From Fuerstiella sp. (GTDB lineage Bacteria > Planctomycetota > Planctomycetia > Planctomycetales > Planctomycetaceae), in contig JAQWOH010000045.1 of the NCBI GenBank assembly GCA_029245955.1, forward strand, positions 62,001-126,000: DNA of 64,000 nucleotides, in the 5' to 3' direction. Of the stretch, positions 53,448 to 63,033 are shown piece after piece (within the stretch, counting starts at the first letter, position 1; each line of letters starts with the position of its first letter). The notes beneath the pieces are model-generated. The model saw only the letters and a list, made by a program, of their open reading frames with translations. It did no database searches and was not told the DNA's origin. The position numbers and the translations under genes were made by a program.

Positions 53448-54563
53448 GTGAATCTTTTTGAAAAGTACAAGCTGCGTCGAGTGATCAATGCATGCGGCAA
53501 GATGACTCATCTTTGTGGCGCCATCGTTCTGCCTCAGATTGCTGCAGAGGCGAGCGAGTCGTTCCGGCACTTTTTCGTGCTGGATGAACTGCAGGCTGCA
53601 GCTGGGCGTCTGATTGCTAATGCCACAGGTGCGGAATCCGGATGTGTGACGGCATGTACGTCTGCCGGTATTACGCTGAGTGTGGCGGCCACCATGTCCG
53701 GGGATAACGTGGCTCAGGTTCTGCAACTGCCGGATACAACCGGGATGCGCAACCGGGTACTCATCCAGAAGGGACATTGTGTCAACTACGGGCAACCGGT
53801 CACGCAGGCCATTCGACTGTCCGGCGCTGTTGCCCAGGAAGTCGGGACGATTCATCGTTGTCTGCCCGAGGAACTTCGTCTGCAACTGGAACGCGGCGGT
53901 GTGACTGCGGTCGTGCACGTGGAATCTCATCACACGGCGCGTTTTGGCTGGGTGCGTCTGCCGCAGGTTGTGCAGCTGGCACATGAGTTCAACGTACCGG
54001 TTATTGTCGACGGAGCTGCTCAGGATCTGAGATTGAGAGAATTGATTCAGACGGGAGCGGACCTTGTTATCACGAGCGCTCACAAATACCTGTGTTCAAC
54101 GACGGGGGGAATTGTGGCAGGCCGGCGGTCACTGATTGACGCGGTCTATCTTCAGAACCGTGGAATCGGTCGTGCTATGAAGGCCGGTAAGGAGGCGATT
54201 GTTGGCGCCATGGCGGCACTTGACTACCGGCAGGAGCAGGATGTCGCTGCCTGGACATCCGCTCAGGATGCCAAAGTTGAACGGATCGTTGAAGAACTGG
54301 CTGGTATCCCCGGTCTTTCTCTGAGTATCGATCCCGATCCGAACGGCTGCCCGTTTTCACGGGCGCGGTTGACACCCGATCCCGCGATCTGCGGACACAA
54401 TGCCGCAGATCTGAGAGATGCTCTGGCAGACGGCGATCCGACGATCGTGGTGCGCGCTCATCACGCGGTGGAAGGGTACATCAATCTTGATGCCATCGAG
54501 ATGACTGGTGATGAAGTTGAATACGTTTGCGCCACAATACGACGGATTTTGAAAAATGGCTAA
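53448..54563 (+). CDS. SelA-like PLP enzyme (second copy)
   Basis: A 371-residue PLP-dependent fold-type I enzyme, distant paralogue of the one at 47963. Shared landmarks in the same order: RRVINACGKMTHLCGA, a Ser/Thr-rich VTACTSAGITLSVA cofactor stretch, VIVDGAAQDL where the Asp pairs with the pyridine ring, and Lys in TSAHKYLCSTTGG (about residue 205). Two SelA-like enzymes in one cluster suggest sequential or alternative PLP steps. It begins the rightward operon; its stop overlaps the start of an MFS transporter by eight bases, indicating tight coupling. The start ATG at 53448 has GGA-rich sequence upstream. Confidence 0.88.
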   Translation: MNLFEKYKLRRVINACGKMTHLCGAIVLPQIAAEASESFRHFFVLDELQAAAGRLIANATGAESGCVTACTSAGITLSVAATMSGDNVAQVLQLPDTTGMRNRVLIQKGHCVNYGQPVTQAIRLSGAVAQEVGTIHRCLPEELRLQLERGGVTAVVHVESHHTARFGWVRLPQVVQLAHEFNVPVIVDGAAQDLRLRELIQTGADLVITSAHKYLCSTTGGIVAGRRSLIDAVYLQNRGIGRAMKAGKEAIVGAMAALDYRQEQDVAAWTSAQDAKVERIVEELAGIPGLSLSIDPDPNGCPFSRARLTPDPAICGHNAADLRDALADGDPTIVVRAHHAVEGYINLDAIEMTGDEVEYVCATIRRILKNG

Positions 54564-55881
54564 CACTGCACAGTCAGATCGCCCGACCCGATTTCGCTGG
54601 ACCGTATTTGCGATGGCCTGCGGAACATCGTGGATGCTGTATCTGCATCGTTATATGTTCGCTTTGATCAAGCCAGAGCTGAAGCAGCAATGGAATCTGG
54701 GCAGTGACGAGCTGGGCTATCTGGATTCAGCATTTTCACTGTGCTACCTGGTATTCCAGATTCCACTTGGAGCGCTGGCTGACGTGGCCGGAGCTCATCT
54801 GATTCTGACACTGTTGATTCTGCTCTGGTCTGTGGGACTGGGAATGCACGCATGGGCTCCGACTGTCAGAACACTGGGGCTGGCCAGAGCAATTCTGGGT
54901 ACTGGACAATCTGCGGTCTTTGCCTGCCTGAGCCGTATTTCGCGGACATGGACCCCCGCAGACGTACGCACTTCTGCCCAGGGCATGCTGGGTGTGTTCT
55001 TTGGTCGCTTGGGTGGATTGACGACATATCTGGTGGTTGGATCACTGGTGCTGGGAGTCATGGATGTACCGTGGCGTACAGTGGTGTATTGGTTGGCTGG
55101 TATCGGGGTTGGATTCGGGAGCTTGTTTGCGGTGCTTTTCCGAAATTCACCGCGGCAGCATCGGGCAGTGAACGAAGCAGAGGCTGAGCTCATTGAAGAA
55201 GGAGACGACGGCGAGAATGCTGAGCCGCGATCTCGGCTGAGTTTTCGAGAAATGTTTTGCCGCATGTCGCCCCGTTCGATTATCAATCTGGGCTGTCTTA
55301 ACCTGCAGACAATCCTGAGTGCTCTCGCCGACAATATTTATTCCGCCTGGATTCCGTTATTTCTGTTTGAGGTCCACGATCTTGAGTTTCGCCAGATGGG
55401 GATGTATTCGTCGCTGCCGTTGCTGGGCGGCGCAATCGGCGGTGCGATTGGCGGTTTCCTGAATGACTTCCTGATCAGAAGAACTGGGAATCTGAAGTGG
55501 TCACGTCGAGCTGTCGGGCTGGCCGGAAAAGGGACTGCCGGTATCCTGCTGGCTGTTTCCATGCTGTGGTATGACGATCCACAGAAGTTCTGCCTGATGC
55601 TGTTTGCTGTGAAGTTCTTTTCTGACTGGAGCCTGACCACGACGTGGGGTGCAGTTACAGACATTGGGGGCCACACGACAGCGACTGTCTTCGCCTTCAA
55701 CAACACTGTGGCAACCCTTGGTGCGGTTGCCGCCCCTTTGCTGTACGGCAACGTTGCTGAACACCACGGCTGGGCCCCCGTCTTTTACGTTGGCGCTGGG
55801 GCTTATATCGTGTGCGCCATTACCTGGTTCGGCTTCGACAGCACGATTCCGGTGATTTCAAAGGAACACCCGATCGACTGA
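54556..55881 (+). CDS. MFS transporter
   Basis: A 441-residue major facilitator with about 12 hydrophobic segments. Typical stretches: LGYLDSAFSLCYLVFQIPLGALADVAG (segment 2-3 loop with D-type motif), the interdomain loop with acidic residues (about 205-225, EEGDDGENAEP), and GGAIGGAIGGFLNDFLIRR in the second half. It resembles the anion:cation symporter group (glucarate/galactonate-like) from its order and its place in a sugar-acid-like cluster. It would import the substrate of the enzymes around it. Its ATG overlaps the SelA-like stop by eight bases (ATGGCTAA). Confidence 0.9.
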   Translation: MANTAQSDRPTRFRWTVFAMACGTSWMLYLHRYMFALIKPELKQQWNLGSDELGYLDSAFSLCYLVFQIPLGALADVAGAHLILTLLILLWSVGLGMHAWAPTVRTLGLARAILGTGQSAVFACLSRISRTWTPADVRTSAQGMLGVFFGRLGGLTTYLVVGSLVLGVMDVPWRTVVYWLAGIGVGFGSLFAVLFRNSPRQHRAVNEAEAELIEEGDDGENAEPRSRLSFREMFCRMSPRSIINLGCLNLQTILSALADNIYSAWIPLFLFEVHDLEFRQMGMYSSLPLLGGAIGGAIGGFLNDFLIRRTGNLKWSRRAVGLAGKGTAGILLAVSMLWYDDPQKFCLMLFAVKFFSDWSLTTTWGAVTDIGGHTTATVFAFNNTVATLGAVAAPLLYGNVAEHHGWAPVFYVGAGAYIVCAITWFGFDSTIPVISKEHPID

Positions 55882-56109
55882 TACACGGATCGGTCGTTTG
55901 ACAAGCAGGCAAACGCTTTCGGCTCCCCACCCGAGTTCTTCCTGCAGTTCAATGAGCGATGGCTCCCAGCCGTCGTGCGTTTTAATGGCCGTCTGGATTC
56001 CTTCTAGCAAACCTCGCAGAACGTACAGCGGTCTGGTGAAAAACGCTGTCGCACCGTTCATTCGGGCGATCGCGTGCGCCGTTAGCCAGGACATAACGAT
56101 GTTGGGCAC
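55858..56109 (-). CDS. Possible small hypothetical protein
   Basis: An open frame of 83 codons from GTG, overlapping the last 24 bases of the transporter gene in the opposite direction. Codon choice looks coding-like (GCG, CTG, ATC, AAC), and the product has an amphipathic N-terminus, RPLYVLRGLLEG and EPSLIELQEELGWG. I find no named family or ribosome site. It might be a relic together with the frame at 56157-56306. Low support. Confidence 0.25.
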   Translation of the reverse strand: MPNIVMSWLTAHAIARMNGATAFFTRPLYVLRGLLEGIQTAIKTHDGWEPSLIELQEELGWGAESVCLLVKRPIRVSVDRVFL

Positions 56110-56754
56110 ACACCGGTCAAGTACTCTGAGGCCCCAATTATCTCTATGGCTCTCGATTAATCGTAATCAATCTCCAGAATGATGGGGGCAAATCGGTCTC
56201 GCAGCCACTGCTGATATTCCACACCATTCGACAGGAAGATAAAGTAACATACCTGATGAAGAAGCGGCCGTGTTCGGTTTTCTGGCTCGAGGGAAAACCT
56301 GTTCTGTCATCGCCGGTGAGATAAACGTCAGTCTCCGACCTGTTCAGTTTTGCGGGGCCAGTATCCGGAAGAAGCCGGGGACAGTTCCAGAGATGCATTC
56401 ATGGAGCTTCCGATCGGCAGGAACCTGTGCCTGCCGCGCACGGACTGATCATGAATTGTGCCTGCCGGGTCCACAGTGGTTACACAGACCCGTTGGGTTG
56501 GGCCGGTATTTTCACACTCTGACTGTCGGTAATTCCATGTGACTGTGCTCATGTACATCCGTTTTCAAGCCGGATTGTGATCGTGGATTCAATCGGCGCC
56601 GTGTATTACTTTACAGGCGTTCCCGAGGACTCCATGATGTGCCGCGGACCGGCCGGCATTCGGCCCGCACGTCCATGCACTCAGGTGCTCGCGGTCCTGA
56701 GTTCGTCCAACTACCGATTCGAGTCAGAGACCGCGTTTCAAAAAGGCTTCCGCC
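56110..56754. other. Gene-poor stretch with a possible gene relic
   Basis: No supported gene. A minus-strand frame at 56157-56306 without a start codon ends in VEYQQWLRDRFAPIIL and EIDYD, which reads like the C-terminus of a real protein, so it may be the tail of a decayed gene whose upstream part is lost. The promoter of the Gfo/Idh gene at 56755 should lie near the right end. Confidence 0.35.
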
Positions 56755-58233
56755 ATGTCATTGTCAGATTCCTCCCGTCGTGACTTTCTTAAATCATCGG
56801 CGTGCTCTGCCGGAGTTCTGGGGGCCGCCAGTCAGTTGGCGACGAGCGCAGCGACAGTCTCGCCAGGTGCCAACGCTAATCTTCGTATCGGATTCGTTGG
56901 TCCGGGCGGTCGCGGTTTCGGTGCTCACGTCAAGCGGTTGACAAAACTGCAGCTGGAGGGCCAGCCGATCGAACTTGTGGCTGTCTGTGACGTCTACAGC
57001 GAACACCGCGATCGAGCCACAAGCTACATCGAAAAAGAAACCGGGAACGCTCCGGAAAGCTACGAAGACTATGTCGAAATGTACGAAAAGGCGAATCTGG
57101 ACGCCGTCTGCATTGGTACACCGGATCACTGGCATGCAAAACAGGCGATTGATGCTCTCAACGCCGGCATGCACGTGTACTGCGAAAAACCCATGACCAA
57201 AACTGTTGAAGAAGCCATCGCGGTCATGAAGACGTGGCAGAAATCCGGGCAGGTGATGCAGGTGGGTGTACAGTCAACCAGTCTGCCGCTGTGGAACGAG
57301 GTCAACGACCTGTTGACCGCGGGGACGCTTGGTAAGGTGCTGATGTACCAGACCGAATTCTTTCGCAATTCTGCGCAGGGACAGTGGCGTTACTACAAAC
57401 TTGATGCGAATATGAATCCCCGGAACATCAACTGGAAGAAGTGGCTGGGAGTAGACGAGGGGCTGGCCGAATACGAAGACTTTGATCGGGCCGTGTACCG
57501 TCAGTGGCGCCGGTTCTGGCCGTATGGATCAGGAATGTTTACAGACCTGTTCGTACATCGTACCACCAGCATGTTGAAGGCGACGGGTTTGCGTTTTCCG
57601 GCACGGGTTGTTGGTGCTGGCGGGATCTATCTGGAATACGATGGCCGCGGAGTGCCGGATGTGGCAACGGTTGTGGCCGACTTTCCGGAAGGTGTTCAGG
57701 GACTGGTCACCGCCACGATGGCGTGTCAGGACACACCGATCAAACAAATGATTCGAGGCCACTTCGGTTCGTTCGTATTCGGCACGGGTGAGAAGTTCGA
57801 CGGATTTGACCACGTTCCGGAACGTCCTCAGGTCACCCGCAACAGCAAGCTGAAGGAACAGCGCATTTCAACGGAAGGTATCGAGGACACCACTTATGCT
57901 CACTTCAAGAACTGGATTGAAGCGATGGTGGCTGACGATCCGAGCATGTGCAACAACGATCCGGCCCTTGGTGCCGCAGCTATTACAACTGTGATTCTGG
58001 GGGCTCGCAGTTACCGTGAAGGCAAAGTGTTTCACTTTGACGGTGATACGCATACTATCGAAGACGGTAACTCGTCATGGGCAAATCAATGGGAGGATCG
58101 TTCCCGGAAACGTGGCAAACCGAATCACATTGCTGGCTGGAAAGCAGGTGACCACGGCAGTCTGCTGGAAGAGCCCGACTACATGAGGCTGGCCGGTCCA
58201 TGGAAGGACGGCAAGGATCCGGCGGCGTCGTGA
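56755..58233 (+). CDS. Gfo/Idh/MocA family oxidoreductase, Tat-exported (second)
   Basis: A 492-residue protein. Twin-arginine signal SRRDFLKSSACSAG (about 7-20), then the Rossmann fold with RIGFVGPGGRGFG (about 44-56), DAVCIGTPDHWHA (about 120-133) and the catalytic-type YCEKPMT (about 142-148), where the standard EKP is retained, unlike the first copy. The substrate domain fills the rest; the C-terminus is Lys- and Trp-rich. It probably oxidises a sugar or sugar acid in the periplasm. Not adjacent to an enzyme partner; the MMPL transporter gene faces it across a shared hairpin. Confidence 0.92.
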   Translation: MSLSDSSRRDFLKSSACSAGVLGAASQLATSAATVSPGANANLRIGFVGPGGRGFGAHVKRLTKLQLEGQPIELVAVCDVYSEHRDRATSYIEKETGNAPESYEDYVEMYEKANLDAVCIGTPDHWHAKQAIDALNAGMHVYCEKPMTKTVEEAIAVMKTWQKSGQVMQVGVQSTSLPLWNEVNDLLTAGTLGKVLMYQTEFFRNSAQGQWRYYKLDANMNPRNINWKKWLGVDEGLAEYEDFDRAVYRQWRRFWPYGSGMFTDLFVHRTTSMLKATGLRFPARVVGAGGIYLEYDGRGVPDVATVVADFPEGVQGLVTATMACQDTPIKQMIRGHFGSFVFGTGEKFDGFDHVPERPQVTRNSKLKEQRISTEGIEDTTYAHFKNWIEAMVADDPSMCNNDPALGAAAITTVILGARSYREGKVFHFDGDTHTIEDGNSSWANQWEDRSRKRGKPNHIAGWKAGDHGSLLEEPDYMRLAGPWKDGKDPAAS

Positions 58234-58248
58234 ATGAGCGAAAACCGG

Positions 58249-58277
58249 ACGGCACAGCTCGCATGAGGGTGTGCCGT
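58249..58277. terminator. Shared hairpin between convergent genes
   Basis: ACGGCACA (58249-58256) pairs perfectly with TGTGCCGT (58270-58277) across a 13-base loop. It lies in the 67-base gap between the Gfo/Idh stop and the MMPL stop, a standard position for a bidirectional terminator. T-tracts are weak on both sides. Confidence 0.55.
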
Positions 58278-58300
58278 GTGAGTCTGTCGCAGCAGTGGTC

Positions 58301-60730
58301 TCATCGCGACACGTGAAGTGGCTCTTGCACGACACTCGATGTGTATCCGGCCAGCCGACTGAAGATGCCGAGCTTTCCCTGAGCCAGCAGAATCAGGAAC
58401 GACGGCACCATGATGGGACGGATCAGGAAGGTGTCGAACAGCACTCCCAGCGCCAGAGCGAAGCCCAGCTGATCCATGCCGACAAGGCTGCCGGCCATCA
58501 GCGACGAAAACGTCCCGGCCATGATGATACCGCAGCTGCTGATAATGCTGCCGGTGCGGTCCAGTGCGACCGTGATGCCTTCTACTGGCCCGTGTACCAG
58601 CTTTTCTTCTTCAATTCTTGTCAGCAGAAAGATGTTGTAGTCTTCGCCGACCGCGATCAGGATCGTGAACAGAAACATGGGCACCTTCCAGTCCAGGCCT
58701 GAAAAGCCGGACGGGTCGAGGGCCCAGAAGAAAATGAACGTGCAGCCCAGTGTGGCCAGATAGCTGAACAGGACCGTAAACATCAGGTAGCTGCAGAGTC
58801 CTGGTTTCCTCAGCAGGATCCACAGGATGATAAAGACCACCAGCGTCACCAGCCCGTTAACCCGGACCTGATCGCGGTCGGTGACTTCCTTCAGGTCACT
58901 GAGATTGGCGGTTTCTCCGGCCAGGTGGATTGTGGCGCTGGCCATGGACTCCGGCAGCAGTTTTGGGATCTGTTCCCGAACGGTGTGAAACTCCTGGATG
59001 CTGGATCGTGTAAACGGGTCGTGGGCAGAAATCAGATCGAGGCGGGTAATGGTCGGATACTCGCGCGTGGCGAAGTCTGTGGTCGCGCGCATGCGGACTG
59101 CCTGGGCCAGTTTGCGGCCGATGTCCCGGCCGCCTGTGGGATCCGCCAGTGACCTGATGGCCTGGATGCCCAGTTCGTCACCATGATCCAGAATATTGTT
59201 CGTGAAGTCCACCACATCCTGTGGCGGTAAGAAATGGCGTTTCGAAAAGTCCCGGTCCGGCAGATCGACAATGGCCCGCACAGGGGCGACCTCCCCGGCC
59301 GGAAAGTGTGCCTGCAGTGCAGCGGCTCCCTGCACGCACGGCGCCGTGTCGGGCAATTCTGAAATCAATCCGTAACTCAGGTGTCCGAAGAACACCAGCC
59401 CCAGAATTGAAAACGGCAGCATCCCCAGAATACTACTCAGCCACATCATCCACGGCCGACGCAGGTGCAGCCTGCCGATGCGTTTCCAGCCGATGGCCAG
59501 CAGTCGTGAGAATTTGTCCGGTCTTGCCACCCAGCCAGCCCCGGCCGCCGGCCCTTGTGCAGGAAGGCTGGGCCAGAAGGCCCACCGTCCGGAGAGTCTC
59601 AGAATTGCCGGTGTCAGCGTGAGTGATGCACACAAAGTAACGAACAGGCCGAACGCGATTGCGATACCTGCCTGCTGAAACTTTCCGAATTCGGCAAACC
59701 ACATCATGCCAATGCCGCACATAGTGGTGCCGGCACTTGCGGCAAGGGCCGAACCGACTCGCGTCAACGCGACGGCGATGGCTTCTTCAATCGCGGCACC
59801 GGCTTCCAGTTCTTCTCGATAGCGGGCAATCAGGAACAGACAGTAATCGACGCCTGCGCCGTACACCAGAACGGTGACATACGCTTCAATCCCGTTAAAC
59901 AGGCGTACCCAGCCAAGCTCAGCTGCGATTGACAGCATACTGATTGAAACGACTCCTGCGACGGCCACGGTCAGCAGCGGTATGACCGCCAGCAGCGGGG
60001 CTCGGTACATGATCAGCAGCAGAAAAATCACCAGGATAACGGTCCACGTTTCCGTGGACTCCGCACTGTTCTTGGCTTCGCGAGTGACGTCCCGACCGAA
60101 TGTCGCAGTGCCGCTGAAGGCGATGTCCAGCCCCTGCGGAATTGACATTTGTGTCGGGTCACTGGAGGGAGTTTTGCTGGTTGGGATGTGGCGCCGCTCG
60201 CGCAGAAATCGTTCTACGTCTGCTATCAATGCTGCGTTGCCCTGATCGAGAAACTCAGATTTAAGTTCCAGGACCACCAGCGAGGCTTTGCCGTCGGGAC
60301 TGTCATACAGTTGGCCGATATGAGGAGTTTCACGCCAGCTCAGTTTTCGAACTAAAGACTGCTCGGCTGCTTCCGAACCTTCTTCGTGCTCGTCCTCGCC
60401 TTCCGGAAAGCCGATGGTCTTTCGCAAGCCAGGAACCACAACCTGGCGGATAAATTCGTGGTCTTCATCCAGCAGTCCTTCGCGCCGTGCCTCTCTTCGC
60501 AGCACAAGCACCACACTGCTGGAAGCGCTGTGGTCGGGAAAGGACTGACGAAACAATTCTTCCGCAATCACGCTCGGTGAGTCACGCGGCAGGAACGCGA
60601 ATTCGCCATTCTCGACCACGCTCTCCCAGGTCGGTGCCTGCCGGATCGTGACAATAAGCAAAACGATCCAGATGCCTATGACAACGGATGGATGCCGGGA
60701 TGTGATGTGGCCCAACTGGCGAAACAACAT
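58301..60730 (-). CDS. MMPL/RND-family transporter
   Basis: An 809-residue membrane transporter with the RND layout: one helix at 17-30, a large extracytoplasmic domain (about 35-240), a block of helices (about 230-400) with GVDYCLFLIARYREE (the conserved charged pair), a second external domain (about 440-620), and a second helix block with GEDYNIFLLTRIEEE. The two DY motifs are the MMPL proton-relay signature. It probably exports lipids, hopanoids or other hydrophobic compounds. No membrane-fusion partner adjoins it. The start ATG at 60730 follows an unremarkable ribosome site. A secreted TRASH-domain gene lies 259 bases upstream on the same strand. Confidence 0.93.
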   Translation of the reverse strand: MLFRQLGHITSRHPSVVIGIWIVLLIVTIRQAPTWESVVENGEFAFLPRDSPSVIAEELFRQSFPDHSASSSVVLVLRREARREGLLDEDHEFIRQVVVPGLRKTIGFPEGEDEHEEGSEAAEQSLVRKLSWRETPHIGQLYDSPDGKASLVVLELKSEFLDQGNAALIADVERFLRERRHIPTSKTPSSDPTQMSIPQGLDIAFSGTATFGRDVTREAKNSAESTETWTVILVIFLLLIMYRAPLLAVIPLLTVAVAGVVSISMLSIAAELGWVRLFNGIEAYVTVLVYGAGVDYCLFLIARYREELEAGAAIEEAIAVALTRVGSALAASAGTTMCGIGMMWFAEFGKFQQAGIAIAFGLFVTLCASLTLTPAILRLSGRWAFWPSLPAQGPAAGAGWVARPDKFSRLLAIGWKRIGRLHLRRPWMMWLSSILGMLPFSILGLVFFGHLSYGLISELPDTAPCVQGAAALQAHFPAGEVAPVRAIVDLPDRDFSKRHFLPPQDVVDFTNNILDHGDELGIQAIRSLADPTGGRDIGRKLAQAVRMRATTDFATREYPTITRLDLISAHDPFTRSSIQEFHTVREQIPKLLPESMASATIHLAGETANLSDLKEVTDRDQVRVNGLVTLVVFIILWILLRKPGLCSYLMFTVLFSYLATLGCTFIFFWALDPSGFSGLDWKVPMFLFTILIAVGEDYNIFLLTRIEEEKLVHGPVEGITVALDRTGSIISSCGIIMAGTFSSLMAGSLVGMDQLGFALALGVLFDTFLIRPIMVPSFLILLAQGKLGIFSRLAGYTSSVVQEPLHVSR

Positions 60731-60989
60731 GCAATGGTTCGCAGTCAGGAACTACCGAACTGCGATAAATAGAGATTCTGATAATAGAAGCAGTCGTTTG
60801 ATGAAGCGATATCGGACTCGGCAAACGAGGCAGTGAGCAACAGAAGCTACCGACGAAGTTGCGGGAATTCAACGCAATGACTGACTCTGCTGGGACTTAT
60901 CGCTGTTCCGTTCGAAAACAGCGATTCATAACGCTGCGAACCGATTTGCAGCCCTTCATTGATACTTTTGAATGCTGTGACGCCAGGGC

Positions 60990-61733
60990 TTAAGGTTTCC
61001 TGAGCGAAGCGCGATACTGCTCGATGACTGCTGCGGGGGCATCGTTGAAGGCCTGTACACAGCCCCGACAGCATACGTAATAAGTTTTCCCCTGAAAGCT
61101 CACGGGAATCGTACCCAGACCACCGGTGACAACACACTTGTGTCGTCCGGTGCCCGACCGGGCCAGCTTTGTACCAGCTCGCGTGTACCCGATCCCGAAG
61201 TCTCGGCGGAAGTTTCCGGTCGGCGAAGTTTGCTTCTCAAACAGTACTGTGGTGCGAATGTCGCTTAGTTGCTGCATCGTGCAGCGATACACAACGCCAT
61301 CGTCATTGCGAGTCGTTACAAGTCGAATGGCGCCGGGCCAGTCATTGGGTGCCTGTCCACGATATTCGTAGACACCTTCCTTCGTCTTTCTAATCAGGAC
61401 CAGTTGTTGTCTCTTCCGGTCCCATGTCAGTCGCAGATATTCAAACTGCCTGTTGTCGCTGGACTTCAGGACAACAGATGCTTCGGTGTCAGTGAATTGC
61501 CACTCGCACAGGGTTTGCTCGGTCCATGCTCCTTTACGAGACCCCCGCTTCAGCTGTCCGACACCGCGCCATTCGCCGATCAGAGAATTGAACGGCTTGA
61601 GTTCCTGAGCGTGATTCAAGCTGCGGTTGGATGGCTCCTGTTCCAACGGCATCGCTGACACTCCTTGCGCGAGCAGTACGGCGGACAGCAGCCATTGAGG
61701 TGTTAATCGTCCGGGTAGCGCAGCTCGATGCAT
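60990..61733 (-). CDS. Exported protein with C-terminal TRASH/YHS-like metal domain
   Basis: A 247-residue protein. The frame is open to 62252, but the upstream 173 codons have non-protein composition; the ATG at 61733 begins a signal peptide (RLTPQWLLSAVLLAQGVSAM). Residues about 35-170 form a beta-rich barrel-like domain starting FNSLIGEWRGVGQL, reminiscent of lipocalin-type or DUF1579-like folds. The C-terminus (about 200-245) is a TRASH/YHS-like zinc or heavy-metal site with KCVVTG, then YYVCCRGCVQAFND. The Cys triad is typical of metal-sensing or chaperone-type modules. This combination in one secreted protein is unusual. It is on the same strand as the MMPL gene, 259 bases upstream of it. 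Confidence 0.75.
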   Translation of the reverse strand: MHRAALPGRLTPQWLLSAVLLAQGVSAMPLEQEPSNRSLNHAQELKPFNSLIGEWRGVGQLKRGSRKGAWTEQTLCEWQFTDTEASVVLKSSDNRQFEYLRLTWDRKRQQLVLIRKTKEGVYEYRGQAPNDWPGAIRLVTTRNDDGVVYRCTMQQLSDIRTTVLFEKQTSPTGNFRRDFGIGYTRAGTKLARSGTGRHKCVVTGGLGTIPVSFQGKTYYVCCRGCVQAFNDAPAAVIEQYRASLRKP

Positions 61734-63033
61734 CTCATTTCTCGTTTCGTCCACCGGTGAAGTACCTCTGAGACGCCTGTGTTCACCAGAATACTGCGTG
61801 ATGTGTGTTCGCATAACCGAAACCGGTGTGACATCCGAATCATCAACACTCGTCGGTACCAGCGTCTCAACGGAAACGAACATCTTGACAATGATAACCA
61901 CTCGATGATGAAAGTGAACTACCGGAATCCGCCACGCCTGCTGAGGCAAGTTGTGGAGGCCGCGTCCTCCCTTTCGACGCAATGCCTGGTCGCTGTTGAT
62001 CACTGATTGACTTACCCATGTGCGGGAACATGTCGGCGGAACACAAGCATTCCGGCAGTCTGCGCGTCGTGTTCTGAGTGATGCCGCTCGCTGTGAGCGC
62101 TTATGTTTCCAACGGTGGCTCAAATGTTTTGTCGCGTGATGCAACGTGTTGTGACATTTGCAGTTCCGTTGCTTGAGGCAAATTTCTTGCTTAGTTCTCC
62201 ACCGCGAACTAAGCAATGTTGCTGGACCGGGAACGGATTCATGTGAAGACATCGCTCATGAGGTGAGAACACCTCTTCTGCCGGGACCCCGGACAAAGCG
62301 TCCTGACAACCCGCCAACTACGGTGGTCGATGGCGTTCTGTCAACTGCCGGCGTCATTTACATCGGAGACTCTGTGGTCATTCAGTTCAGTCACACGACG
62401 TCGCCAATATTAGGGAAATTCTGCCGTATCGCACTCGTTCAGGCAGATCAATCGGGTGCAGGTCATCGATTCAGACGGTGACCTCAATCCGGGCCCCGAA
62501 TACCCCAGAGTTCATGTGGCCGAACAGTCGCTCGACGAAGTTCAAAAATGAGTCGACCTTCATCATCGGCATGTTCCTCCGCCCCGCAGGTTCTGGTGAC
62601 TTTGCCCACTCCACCTGATTCATCCTCGGCCGCAGAGAGGCAGCACCGATTCAGCAGATGTTTGATGCCCGGTTTGTCGTCGGGGTCACGATTTGTTTGC
62701 AGATCTCAGGCATCGTCCCGGTCGCCAGCACGATTGTCTTGATTTCGAACAGTTTCAAGGTCATCCGTGTACCAGCCGCAGCTCCTGACACTAAACAGTG
62801 TCGATTCCTTCTGCGATCAAGCGGTCCGTACAGCCATGCCGATTCCGACATTCAAGTGAGCGACTGCCAGTCCCCCCCTGTGCCGAGTTCTGTACGTTCG
62901 CCACTTATCGCACCCTGACTCCCGTAGTTCTCAGGGTAAGGTTCTAAGAAATTACGAAGCAGCATGGTGCCTGGTCGTGCTGCAGCGACATCGTGGATTT
63001 GGGGCTGACGTTTGACCGCACCACAAAGTGGTT
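61734..63033. other. Gene-poor 1.3-kb stretch
   Basis: No supported gene. It includes the open but non-protein-like extension of the TRASH-domain frame (to 62252), a perfect inverted repeat (62187-62216) and several short frames on both strands. One plus-strand piece near 62455-62551 (VQVIDSDGDLNPGPEYP) reads sensibly but has no start and no family, so it may be a relic. Confidence 0.4.
62187..62216. repeat. Orphan perfect inverted repeat
   Basis: TTGCTTAGTTC (62187-62197) and GAACTAAGCAA (62206-62216) are perfect 11-base complements with an 8-base loop. No T-tract follows on either strand and no gene ends nearby, so it is not an obvious terminator. It could be an operator or a mobile-element remnant. 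Confidence 0.6.

Noticed and set aside
60990..62252. Extended 420-residue version of the TRASH-domain protein
   Set aside because: The first 173 residues are Arg/His/Cys-rich and unlike protein; the internal ATG at 61733 begins a normal signal peptide.
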